A stretch of 64,000 bases of DNA from Bolinopsis microptera (lineage: Eukaryota > Ctenophora > Tentaculata > Lobata > Bolinopsidae): the NCBI RefSeq assembly GCF_026151205.1, contig NC_087072.1:19560103-19624102 (forward strand). Direction: 5' to 3'. The notes under the pieces are model-generated. The model was not told where the DNA came from, ran no database searches, and saw nothing but the letters and a program-made list of their open reading frames with translations. Every line of letters starts with the position of its first letter. Position 1 is the stretch's first letter. Positions 47,860-57,080 of this stretch are shown piece after piece. Both the position numbers and the translations under genes were made by a program.

Positions 47860-48890
47860 GAAAGTTTTTGAGCGCATTGTTAAACGTAAACTGCTTTCTT
47901 TGACAAGTACCCTTCTTGATCCCAGGCAGCATGGTTTCTAGAGCACAAGTCATGCACAACCAATATGGTTGATTTTTGTGATAGCCTGGCATTGTCTCTA
48001 AACGAAAACATTATAAATCATGTTGTGTATTGTTATTTTGCTAATGCATTTGATTCTGTAAATCATGATATCCTTCTTCTGCTTCATTAAGCTAAAGACC
48101 TTATATAACATCGATGGTACAATTCTCAAATTCCTTACCAATTACCTTCAAGGCCGTTACCAAAGAGTGGTTATTGGTAATGAGATGTCATCTACCCTTT
48201 CAGTTAATTCTGGTGTCCCCCAGGGCTCTATTCTTGGTCCCTTACTCTTTGTATTGTTTATCAATGATATTCCCCTTGGCCTTTCGGATGATACTGATAT
48301 TGTTTTGTATGCCGATGATACAAAAATCTGGCGTAAAATACATTCATCTTCTGATAATGCTAATTTGCAAATGGATATAGACTATCAGTATCTTTCTGAT
48401 TGAGCACTAAGAAACAAAATGCGATTCCATCCAGCAAAATGTAAAGTACTTGTTGTTTCAGGGAAACCATCCTTATCTCATCCATTCGCATATAATCTTG
48501 ATGGCTCTCCTCTTTTGTATGTATGTAGAGTTAGAAAAATATCTTGGAGTCGATATCACTCCTAAGCTAAGTTGGAATAGTCAGTGCGAAAGAATTTATA
48601 CTAAGGCCTGCCAACAATATGGCCATTTCTTCTGTATGGTTAGAAGAAATGGCCATATTGTCATTGATCAGAAACGTTGCCGGGCCCTTTGCCTTTCCCT
48701 TGTTCGTAACCAATTCGAGAATTGTTCCATGATCTGGCGCCCTTGTAATAAACAACTTAGTGATAAATTAGAAAGTCTCCAAAAGAGAGCTATTAAATTG
48801 ATTCTGTTTGAAGAGGGCCGCAGTTATCCACCTGAGCAATATGTCAAAAAGTGCAAGCTTGTCGACATTCCAGACAACCTTATAAGGTAA
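47860..48890 (+). pseudogene. LINE reverse transcriptase fragment (CR1/Jockey-like)
   Basis: Frames 48065-48403 and 48450-48890 carry KFLTNYLQGRYQRVVIGNEM, SGVPQGSILGPLLFVLFIND, the catalytic VLYADDTKIWR, then LGVDITPKLSWNSQ and MIWRPCNKQLSDKLESLQKR and finally DIPDNLIR with a stop. This is the palm and thumb of a non-LTR reverse transcriptase. The 5' part before 47860 is missing and there are two frame breaks. It is followed at 48887 by the TAAATGCGGCAC tail start, as in the fragment at 31.2 kb. Confidence 0.85.
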
Positions 48891-49049
48891 ATGCGGCACA
48901 TATCAAAAGTATTATGATATGATAATGTACCACATAACAGTGCTGTAGTGTCACATATATATAATAATGTAATTACATAATTGTGGGTGGCGTCGTCTGC
49001 TTACAGTGCTCAATCGGCAAGCCGAGAGCTAGATACAAAATGAAACGAC

Positions 49050-49115
49050 CGGTTGAGTCAGACAACTGTTTCAATCATGATACAAAACCATGATATCATC
49101 AGTGACAACTGAGGT
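49050..49115 (-). ncRNA. Hammerhead ribozyme-like motif, left terminal repeat
   Basis: On the minus strand the order is GTTGTCA, CTGATGA (49102-49096), a 6-bp stem ATCATG/CATGAT, GAAAC (49072-49068), a short stem and GTC, then TGACTCAAC that can pair with GTTGTCA with a small bulge. This is the hammerhead core order. The base pair next to the core in stem II would be U-U, which is unusual. Confidence 0.55.
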
Positions 49116-49185
49116 ATAGGAACTAAAATCAAAATTACAAAGCTAAATTTTAACATATACATTCACTCGTGAAACAATACTAGGG

Positions 49186-49408
49186 GTTAGATATATGAGT
49201 CATTAGATTATAAAAGGAATTTCCGTTTATGGCGGCATTTTGTGAGGATTTCCGTTCTGGAGTTAAGTAAGTGTGGGTCAGAGGATCGAAGTAGAAATCT
49301 TACTTCGACCCTCTGACCCACACTTACTTAACTCCAGGACGGAAATCCTCACAAAATGCCGCCATAAACGGAAATTCCTTTTATAATCTAATGACTCATA
49401 TATCTAAC
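49186..49408. repeat. 108-bp foldback in the Penelope-like element leader
   Basis: 49186-49293 is complementary to 49301-49408 with one or a few mismatches and a 7-nt spacer. The right arm is the 5' leader directly before the ORF (49416), so the left arm is an inverted copy of the leader joined to an inverted terminal repeat. Confidence 0.85.
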
Positions 49409-49415
49409 TCAACAG

Positions 49416-52175
49416 ATGGAAGAAGCTCTAAAAGAGACTAGGAGAACAGCTATCAATCTTGGAATCGCTGAGGCCAACCGTGATATCACGAGAATACGGG
49501 GTGTTGAAAATCAAATGCTTGAACAAGCTACAGAAGTTTTATCAGAACAGCAGATAATACAACTTAAAAGGAGCATGGATAAAACCCAGTCGACCACCCA
49601 CCAAAAACTCGTAAAGAAACACTCGGTAAAATTTAAGAATAAGAGTGATACTCCTATTTCACCTACTGATCAGCCTCTTTATCAGAAAAGAACCGAACGT
49701 TCTGCTAGCCAGCAGGCGTATAAAAAACGATGCCGGAAACACTACAAACATCGTAAAGCAGCTGAAAAGAAGGAACGTTTGGCTGCTAGACTGAAAACTA
49801 TAGATGACTCCAACATGGTCATAAACTTTTCAGACATCACCCTACCACCAGAAGCGAAGCTGTTCCTTGCCAAAGGCACAGGTTTCGTCAGTTCCAGAAA
49901 ACCGGATAGGGACAAACTGCACTACGATACCAGGGAGCTGATAAGAAATATAGCATGGAGAGCACATCATAACACGAACAACGATGAGGAAAATCGGGAA
50001 GAGCAAGACACCGTACCTACAGATCTATTTCCTAAAGCACTCTACATCAAGCGCACAGGTTGGCCCCCATTTCAACAACCAGGAATCGAAGAACTGAAAA
50101 CAGAAATGAAACAACTTGTAGATACAATAGTACTGAGCAGACCCACCCCCAACCTGACAAAAGCGGAAACTAGAGGCCAAAACTGGTGTAAGAGCATGAT
50201 GCGCCTTGGTAAATTGGTTTTCACAAGAGCTGATAAAGGAGGAAGTGTCCTTGTGATGAACCCCCAGGATGTGGATAAAGCTATAAGAGCTGAACTTAGC
50301 AAATCAGATGGTTACAGCAGTCTACCAGAAGACCCTAATGATGGAATTCTTAAAAACCAGAAGTTGCTTATTGAAAATCTAATCAATAACGGCTCTTTCA
50401 AAAACAAGATTTTAGAAACCATTACAGGGTACACAGAAAGAGGAGGGAAAATGAGAAAAACCTGTTTTAAGACAAGGACAGGAATACCATACCCACTATT
50501 CAAGATCCACAAACTAGACCCCCAACAAATCCTAGACAGGACCATTCCCCCATCAAGATTAGTACACGCTCTTACCCAATCTCCAACAACCAGGCTTGAA
50601 CAATTCCTTGCTCACCACTTCGGCCAAGTTTCACGTAACTATGCTAGTGATGAATACATCAAGGATACAAACGATTTCCTACACCAAATAAAAGAAGTCG
50701 GAATAGAAGAAGGCGAATTACTCTATACTCTAGACGTGAAAGCCCTTTACCCGAGCATGGACCAGACCATCGTTCTACAGTCAGTCAAAGCAGCACTGGA
50801 AGAGGATAGAACCCTAACCCCTGAAATCAGAAGCGGCATACTCCCATGCATCGAATTCTGTCTTCAAAACTCTACTCTAGAGTACAGAGGCATGTATTTC
50901 AAAGCCATCAAAGGAGTACCAACAGGCGGCTCCATATCTAGACCTTTGGCTGACACATTCCTCAAATTTCTCAAACTACATCTCAAATCTAAAATACCAG
51001 AGTGGGATGTACTCATCAGATTATGGAAAAGGTATATCGACGACATTTTCGGTATATGGAGAGGTACGAAAGAGGAATTTGAGGATTTCGTCTCTAAACT
51101 CAACAGTGAGTCATCAACTTACGGGATAGAGTTCACAGGGGATGGAGGTAGAGAGCTAAGCTTCTTGGATGTTAAGGTCAGGATAACAGATCCAGAACAC
51201 GACACACCAGTAACTCTGGCTACCTCTCTGTTCAAGAAACCTACTGATAACAGATCTTTTCTACAGAGGAACAGTCACCATCCTCCTCATGTCTTCAAAA
51301 GCGTTCCTTACTCACAACTTCTAAGAACAAAAACCATATGCTCAGATGAGGACACTTTTATGGAAGCAGCACAAGAGATTATGGGAGACTTCAAGAAAAG
51401 CGGATACAGGGATGCAGAACTTAAGGCAGCATTAACCAAAGCTAGTCTGGTTAACCGGGATCAACGCCTTACACCGAGGGAGAATACCAATGAGTCTATG
51501 CCAAATAGTGAACACTGCAACTTGATCCTCTCAACACAGTACTGCAAGGAACTCAACGAAATCAGGAGCTTCCTTGAAGATAAGAAACAAACTATTGAGC
51601 ATATCATTGGTAAGCAGGTATCCATAACAATAGCTCACAGAAGGGACAACAACATCGCAGTTGAAATGTTCAAGAGGCGGAGATTTGCGACAACACCTGC
51701 TGACTCAGCACCCAACTCCATCAATACGGCGGACATAACATCACAAGCTTGCAATAGACCTCGCTGTCTTACATGCAAGCTAACTAGTGGAACAGCAAAT
51801 GGTACTTTGACAGTTAACAAACAGATTATCAGAATTGACATGCGGCTTAACTGTAGTAATGAAAACGTGATTTATGTAGCCCAATGTAAACTGTGCGATA
51901 GTGGCTTTTATTTCGGCCAAACCTGGTTGACTTTAAGCACACGAATGAACAGCCACAGGGCAGCTTTTAAACCAGGTTGTTACACTAAATCGGCCCTTTC
52001 CATGCACATATCTGAAATGCACCAAGACAAACTTCCTGAGAAATTAAGCAATTTTAATTTGGGTATTATTAAACAATGTAGTAGAGAGGAACTTAACATG
52101 TTTGAAGATATTTATATCGAGAAATTTAAAGCGAGGATTATTGGGTTAAATAGGAGCAAAGTTACCGGGAATTAG
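49416..52175 (+). CDS. Penelope-like reverse transcriptase with GIY-YIG endonuclease, intact
   Basis: A 919-codon uninterrupted frame. A basic N-terminal region (residues 1-130) precedes the reverse transcriptase (about 260-600): RADKGGSVLVMN, YPLFKIHKLDP, LLYTLDVKALYPSM, GVPTGGSISRPLADTFLKFL and the catalytic RYIDDIFGIW. The C-terminal GIY-YIG nuclease (about 790-915) has a Cys pair CNRPRCLTCK, then NVIYVAQCKLC, FYFGQTWLTLSTRMNSHR and terminal EDIYIEKFKARIIGLNR, giving the expected Tyr, Arg and Glu. These proteins copy their RNA at a nick made by the nuclease. The ATG lies eight bases after the foldback arm. Not telomerase: no TEN or TRBD domain. Confidence 0.95.
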   Translation: MEEALKETRRTAINLGIAEANRDITRIRGVENQMLEQATEVLSEQQIIQLKRSMDKTQSTTHQKLVKKHSVKFKNKSDTPISPTDQPLYQKRTERSASQQAYKKRCRKHYKHRKAAEKKERLAARLKTIDDSNMVINFSDITLPPEAKLFLAKGTGFVSSRKPDRDKLHYDTRELIRNIAWRAHHNTNNDEENREEQDTVPTDLFPKALYIKRTGWPPFQQPGIEELKTEMKQLVDTIVLSRPTPNLTKAETRGQNWCKSMMRLGKLVFTRADKGGSVLVMNPQDVDKAIRAELSKSDGYSSLPEDPNDGILKNQKLLIENLINNGSFKNKILETITGYTERGGKMRKTCFKTRTGIPYPLFKIHKLDPQQILDRTIPPSRLVHALTQSPTTRLEQFLAHHFGQVSRNYASDEYIKDTNDFLHQIKEVGIEEGELLYTLDVKALYPSMDQTIVLQSVKAALEEDRTLTPEIRSGILPCIEFCLQNSTLEYRGMYFKAIKGVPTGGSISRPLADTFLKFLKLHLKSKIPEWDVLIRLWKRYIDDIFGIWRGTKEEFEDFVSKLNSESSTYGIEFTGDGGRELSFLDVKVRITDPEHDTPVTLATSLFKKPTDNRSFLQRNSHHPPHVFKSVPYSQLLRTKTICSDEDTFMEAAQEIMGDFKKSGYRDAELKAALTKASLVNRDQRLTPRENTNESMPNSEHCNLILSTQYCKELNEIRSFLEDKKQTIEHIIGKQVSITIAHRRDNNIAVEMFKRRRFATTPADSAPNSINTADITSQACNRPRCLTCKLTSGTANGTLTVNKQIIRIDMRLNCSNENVIYVAQCKLCDSGFYFGQTWLTLSTRMNSHRAAFKPGCYTKSALSMHISEMHQDKLPEKLSNFNLGIIKQCSREELNMFEDIYIEKFKARIIGLNRSKVTGN

Positions 52176-52650
52176 GTCCGATGTTTGGCTATTTTTACCC
52201 TTTACACTTACACACACTCTCTCTTAGGTTATTAGCAGTAAAGTGTACTTTTTGCTTGCGAACGTGTTTCCTCCTTTTAACTTCCTATCTCAGTTCAGTC
52301 TTACTCTGCACGTTTTGTAGTTGTTTTGGCCCACTCCATGCTTTCACAGTAGTTACCTTATTTACATTACCTACTTCGTACATTTTCCTACTGACTTTTT
52401 CTTTTGAATTTTACTTTTATACTTTCGGAATGTTGTTTATTGATAATTGATTTCAAATTTCCCGCTAGATGATTCATCGATCCTGTTGATGGCGGTAAGC
52501 CGAAACTAGTCGAGACTCTGCGGATCATCCCGAGATACGTTGTATCACTGCTTATGCTCAATGATATCTAAAAAATATCTAACCCCTAGTATTGTTTCAC
52601 GAGTGAATGTTTATGTTAAAATTTAGCTTTGTAATTTTGATTTTAGTTCC

Positions 52651-52720
52651 TATACCTCAGTTGTCACTGATGATATCATGGTTTTGTATCATGATTGAAA
52701 CATTTGTCTGACTCAACCGG
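52651..52720 (+). ncRNA. Hammerhead ribozyme-like motif, right terminal repeat
   Basis: CTGATGA at 52667-52673, stem II ATCATG/CATGAT, GAAAC at 52697-52701, short stem III, GTC at 52706-52708 (cleavage would follow C52708), then TGAC..AAC pairing with GTTGTCA at 52660-52666. Hammerhead ribozymes are known in the terminal repeats of Penelope-like elements, which supports the call. The U-U neighbour of the core may weaken it. Confidence 0.6.
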
Positions 52721-52769
52721 TCGTTTCATTTTGTATAATGTAATTACATATAATTCAGTTCCGAAAGTG

Positions 52770-53055
52770 CGCATTTTAGTGCCAAAAGTGCCACATGTTA
52801 CAAATGATAGTGCTGCAAGTGCCACATGTTAGTGCCGCATGTTACATAATCTGATAGTGCCGCAAGTGCCACATGTTAGTGCCGCAAGTGCCGCATGTTA
52901 CATAAGATAGTGCCGCAAGTGCCACATGTGAGTGCCGCAAGTGCTGCATGTTACATGAGATAGTGCCGCAAGTGCCACATGTGAGTGCCGCAAGTGCCAC
53001 ATGTTAGTGCCGCAAGTGCCGCATGATAGTGCCACAAGTGCCACAGTGCCGCATT
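52770..53055 (-). repeat. Tandem GTGCCGCAAGTGCCACAT repeat (LINE 3' tail, reverse)
   Basis: About 14 imperfect 18-20 bp units of GTGCCGCAAGTGCCACATG, some separated by TTACATAAGATA spacers. Read in reverse it starts TAAATGCGGCACTGTGGCAC just like the tail at 31314. Its GC-rich open frames are by-products of the repeat. Confidence 0.85.
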
Positions 53056-53179
53056 TACGTAATAAGGTCGGCTCGATCATAAGGTCAGCTCGATCATAAG
53101 GTCAGAATCGTTGGGTGGTTGCATCTTTTTTGTAAATTCCAAAGTTGCACTTAGTCGACGTCACGTACAGCACTTGGTA

Positions 53180-53433
53180 CCTGATCACCCCCCCCCCCCC
53201 CCCCCCCACGGATATCATAACAATGATATCTGGCACTCATAATTATCAGGGTACCATGAAACGTAGAGAAAAGTGTCAAAGGGGGGGGGGGGGGGGGGGC
53301 GGGGGTCAGGCCACGATTACGTAATTTTGCTGCCAGGAGGGGGAGGGGGTGGGTCTTGATTAAGGTTGATTACGGAGGGGGGAGGGGGGAAAAGGCTAAA
53401 ATATTGATTACGTAATATGTGAACGACCCCTAA
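53180..53433. repeat. C- and G-homopolymers and transposon terminus
   Basis: A run of about 20 C (53188-53208) and a run of about 19 G (53281-53299) flank 70 bp of unique DNA. G-rich sequence and an inverted GATTACGTAATATGTGAACG terminus follow to 53433. This is the same terminus family as at 7053, 31011 and 63146. Confidence 0.55.
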
Positions 53434-53842
53434 GTGTGTGTAATCCAAAGTAACAAAGCTTAGTTCTCGGTAATATTTAATACTACTCATTCCTTTATTT
53501 TGTTATATTTCAGGTTTACAGTACAAGAATACACGATATAATATGATCTCACAAACATCCCGAATAAAGTCTCACAGTTAATGGCTATTGAATTACGTAC
53601 ATCCAACAAACCATTAATATGCAAAGCCAATCTAAATAGAAATATCTTAGGATGTATTTCAAGATGAACTTGATCCTACAGTTCGACACTAACCCCACTC
53701 TCACTGTATTTGGGCATACATAAAGTTATAATATCTAATTATAATATGTTTTTATAGCGCATACATTCATGTGATAGATGGATCCGTCATGCACTGGGTC
53801 ACGTGCAAATTTACCATTAGTTTGATCTGATTTATTAATCTC
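53434..53842. other. Non-coding stretch
   Basis: AT-rich; no exon or repeat end recognised. I searched its minus strand for a cytochrome b5 anchor exon and found none. Confidence 0.4.
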
Positions 53843-54188
53843 AACACTTATTTTACTTCGGACATTCCAACAGCCACATTGTTACACAAATGTGTAACCA
53901 GCCAATTACAGGAAGCCGAAGGATTCAATTATACATTAAGGTAGTGTGTACCATACTTTCTTCGCCCGAGACTTTGCTGCAATGGGCAGCTCCTCATTTA
54001 ACCCTCACACCCGATTTCTCGAGTATTTGGCTGAGTGGACCGGGGGGCTGCATAGACCACTCAGGATCCTTAGCTGAGCGTCGACGACGCTCACCCCACG
54101 GCTAGTGACAGAGTCGGGAATCGAACCTGGTACCTCAAGCAATACCAGGCGGATTAACCAACTGAGCCACTAAGCCACTAAGCCGTTT
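53843..54188 (-). repeat. tRNA-derived SINE, copy 2 with a different tRNA head
   Basis: From about 54188 on the minus strand: CTTAGTGGCTCAGTTGGTTA is the A box and ACCAGGTTCGATTCCCGACT the B box. The body (GGGGTGAGCGTCGTCGACGC to AAAATAAGTGTTGAGA) is the same as in the SINE at 21926-22266, but the anticodon arm and B-box region differ. The head also has a duplicated GGCTTAGT. Confidence 0.85.
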
Positions 54189-54479
54189 ATAAAAAGGTAA
54201 AGTGAATGCAACTATAACAACTAATTAAGATGAACTTATTTAAATATCTGATCACTTATAAGATAACACACCCTTTGTCGTCACTTTCTGCTGTCTGAAA
54301 ATAAATGTAATGATAGGTCGCAAGAGGAATTTCTCAGCGAAGTTCTGAATATCAATTTGTGACAAAATTTCAGAGCAAATTCGTCTTTAATTTAGTCACT
54401 ACACATTATCATCAGTCATCACTATTATCTTGGAATTTCTACAGTAAGAAGATAGAAAAGAGTCAGACACAGAACTCAC

Positions 54480-55967
54480 CGCTCCTTTTTCTGTACGATC
54501 GTCCTGCAATGATAAACGATATCAGCATCATAAATCAGGATTATGATTTTTAACGTGCACTAAGTAGGGTATGATGCAAAACTTAGTAAAATTGATTAGA
54601 TATTTAAAGTGATGTTAAATTTAGTTCAAAAATACATGATGAAATGAAATGAAACACAATATAAGAATGATAATAGAGTTTATTTTTATTTTCATACGTT
54701 TGTGCATTTTTCCCTGACAAATTTATTCAGATTAATTTCTCGCTAGAATTCAAATTATAACAGAATTATAAAAAGTTCAAGGGAATGATCTCTAATGAAA
54801 GGGAATTCATCCCAAACAGTGATTAAACCATAACTTACATCATGAACATCTCCAATATAGTATTGAGCAAGCAGATCTCTTGCGTCTAAGGAGTGTCCGA
54901 CATCCTCGAAAGCATAGGTAGCCTCCGATCCTGCATGTTCCAGCATAACTTCTACGCCACCAGGATGCTGAGAGGGCACAAATAAACAAACTAGATACAA
55001 ACTATAAAGGAATACTGAATATAAATAGTTACTAATCATAACAGAAATCTGAGAATCTAGGCAGATTCCTAACCCACCTCTTCAAGGAATTTGGTGACAT
55101 CGTATACTTTATTGTGAATTGCCATCCATATATTTTCAGCATCGCAGTGTTTGGACACCTCCTCCAGCTTGTACGTCTGTGAAGAACATAATATTGTAAC
55201 ATAATCTTAACATTATTTCCATTTTGTTTCAAATTATTATATAAGACAGCTCAGGCTACTTCAGATAATATTAAAGAACCGATGATATAATCATTTTTAT
55301 TTGCAACCAGTTCAGAATGAACAAGAATTGCGCCCGTTGTTTCGTTTTGGCAGACGCTAGATTTCCGTTCACTATAACTATAAATATAAGCTCCAATCAG
55401 CTCACTTCATAATAATAATATTCATACACATCAGTACACTATACTACGCATGCCACGTACAAATTGGGCTTGGCCCGCTTATAACCTAATCATTAATTAA
55501 TACTATACATTACACCGTTAAGTACATTGAAACACAGTCGCGCCGCGCATTCATTGACCACAGGCTATCTATACATCACATCTCCGCAAGCAATCCTCGC
55601 GCGCTGTACTGCACGCTGGTTGTCATGGTAACGGACGGAAGGACAGATGACAACATATTCAGACCCACCTACCGCTATCTCCAAAATCCACGTTTTTCTG
55701 CAAAAACGTCCATTCGTAACCTTTCACTATTGCCTTTTTACAAAAGGGTGAACGGAAAAAATCTATCAAATTATCTCCCTAAGTAGGCTAATACCTAAAA
55801 TGCATAGTATAGTATATTATGGCAATAATATCCCAGAAATAAAACATGGAGAAATCATTGTGCACCTCATAGAAAATGAATAAATTGATATTAACCTTTC
55901 CTGATGACTCCTGTCCCTCCATAGTTACATCCAATTCTTTAGCAAATGATCCTGTTTCGTTAGACAT
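54480..55967 (-). CDS. CYB5: Cytochrome b5, exons 1-4 (haem domain)
   Basis: Exons 55967-55896, 55176-55078, 54967-54839 and 54503-54480 are all phase 0 and give 108 codons. Exon 1 starts [20 protein letters not shown]. Exon 2 is [20 protein letters not shown] to [10 protein letters not shown]. Exon 3 begins [17 protein letters not shown] and includes [20 protein letters not shown]. The two haem-ligand His residues are in HPGG and VGHS. Cytochrome b5 carries electrons to lipid desaturases and P450s, usually from the cytosolic face of the endoplasmic reticulum or the outer mitochondrial membrane. Exon 4 is a 24-bp microexon (DDRTEKGA) matching the DDR that follows the haem domain. The membrane anchor must lie in further exons; the best candidates are at 30265-29196. 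Confidence 0.93.
55619..55632 (+). promoter_or_regulatory. Perfect RFX X-box in cytochrome b5 intron 1
   Basis: GTTGTCATGGTAAC is two half-sites (GTTGTC, GGTAAC) around AT, a full match to the RFX X-box consensus. It lies in a CpG-richer patch (55540-55640). RFX factors drive cilium genes in animals. Here it could mark an alternative promoter or be chance. Confidence 0.45.
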
Positions 55968-56214
55968 GTTGCTTTTAAAAGCTAAAATTAATACTTGGTT
56001 GAAACATAATTAATAATGCTATATACTATACACATGAATGTTGAGATAAAATAAAATCTAGCTGCATATAAACTTATTTGTAATATTATCGTGGATGGAG
56101 AACAGACTTAAAGTGACATGTAACACAGCATTATTTACATTCTAATATTTTGTAATAAGGCAAAAAAAAACATTTAACTCATTCAAGAAACTATTCTACT
56201 ATGGTTTAAATTTG

Positions 56215-56580
56215 ATGAGTCCTCATGGAAATTTTCTCTACTTTTAAGCTGTTTCTAATAAAAGGCAGTAATATCCATCAGCTGCTTTTGATACCATTGC
56301 TCAATATTTTTCTTAGCCGAATTTATTGCTACAGCGTGCCGGTCAAAGGTCAGCACTTATTAGTAATTGTATTATGATTTTCATTCACACTTATTGAAAA
56401 TCGAGTCTAGAAATCTTCTTCTATGGAGCAATCAGCCTCAAACTTTCCAGGTTTTTTAGTAGAAAAATCGTCAAAAAATAGGTCAAAAATTTTCAAAACC
56501 GAAGGAAGCAATTTCATAGGCCTATCCCAAAATTTTGTCTATGGAATCTCTTCTAAATGATCCTTAGATTGCTCAATAAC
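56215..56580. repeat. Decayed copy of the TTAA foldback element
   Basis: Shares CTCATGGAAATTTTCTC, AAAGGTCAGC, AAAATCGAGTCTA and CCTATC(C/T)CAAAATTTTG segments, in the same order, with the element at 27961-28671. It is shortened and mutated, and the TTAA ends are not preserved. Confidence 0.75.
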
Positions 56581-56756
56581 TGTAGTTCAAGAAGCTCAAT
56601 GCAAGTAGCAAGTGGCAAGTGAATTAAACAATGCATCACATGGAAAATCGTATGGTATGTGAGGGTTTCCGCACTTATATTATCATTCTATTATCATTAT
56701 CACGAGGTCAAAGCAACTGAAATAGGAAGTAGGAAATCTGTGAAGAATACGACAAA

Positions 56757-57080
56757 CTTGTCCTAAAGGAGTACTTTAAGGATCTATATCAAACTCTATT
56801 TGAATCGCACACTGGGTTTGGATTATCTGTATGGGGTTGTATTAGCAATAACCGACTTGACCTCCTCTTTAAAACACAGAAAAAAATGTATAAGAATTCT
56901 GTTTGGAGGTCATTAAAGAAGCTCACCTAGAAAAGTTTAAAACGAGGTCGAATAAGCATGCAGCAAAACAGGTTACCAGTCCACAGCCTATACAAGTACA
57001 CTTTTCCTTTCGAAATTTTCTAAACCATCTTCACTATTCATTTACAAGTATTATATGTGGGACAGCTGTCGAAAAACATC
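56757..57080 (+). pseudogene. LINE reverse transcriptase C-terminal fragment
   Basis: Frames spell LKEYFKDLYQTLFESH, GLSVWGCISNNRLDLLFKTQ and, after a frame change, ILFGGH. This is the thumb region of CR1/Rex-like reverse transcriptases (compare SVWG.. and LQKKAIR motifs). Short, broken, no active-site motif. Confidence 0.65.

Larger units (their letters stand above)
48980..52734 (+). mobile_element. Penelope-like element, full length, 16-bp target duplication
   Basis: ATAATGTAATTACATA at 48964-48979 and 52735-52750 flanks the element. Inside, 49034-49195 and 52575-52734 are ~160-bp inverted terminal repeats that are almost identical (differences at a few bases). A 108-bp foldback follows on the left, then the ORF. 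Inverted or partial terminal repeats are typical of Penelope-like elements. An uninterrupted ORF and a perfect duplication argue for recent insertion. It sits in a stretch of LINE tail repeats. Confidence 0.9.

Noticed and set aside
49416-52175. Telomerase or host reverse transcriptase
   Set aside because: The C-terminal GIY-YIG nuclease, inverted termini and target duplication show a Penelope-like mobile element.
52898-53080. His/Cys/Thr-rich frame reading HLRHSHVALAALS
   Set aside because: By-product of the GTGCCGCAAGTGCCACAT tandem repeat; the same peptide appears in the copy at 31.3 kb.
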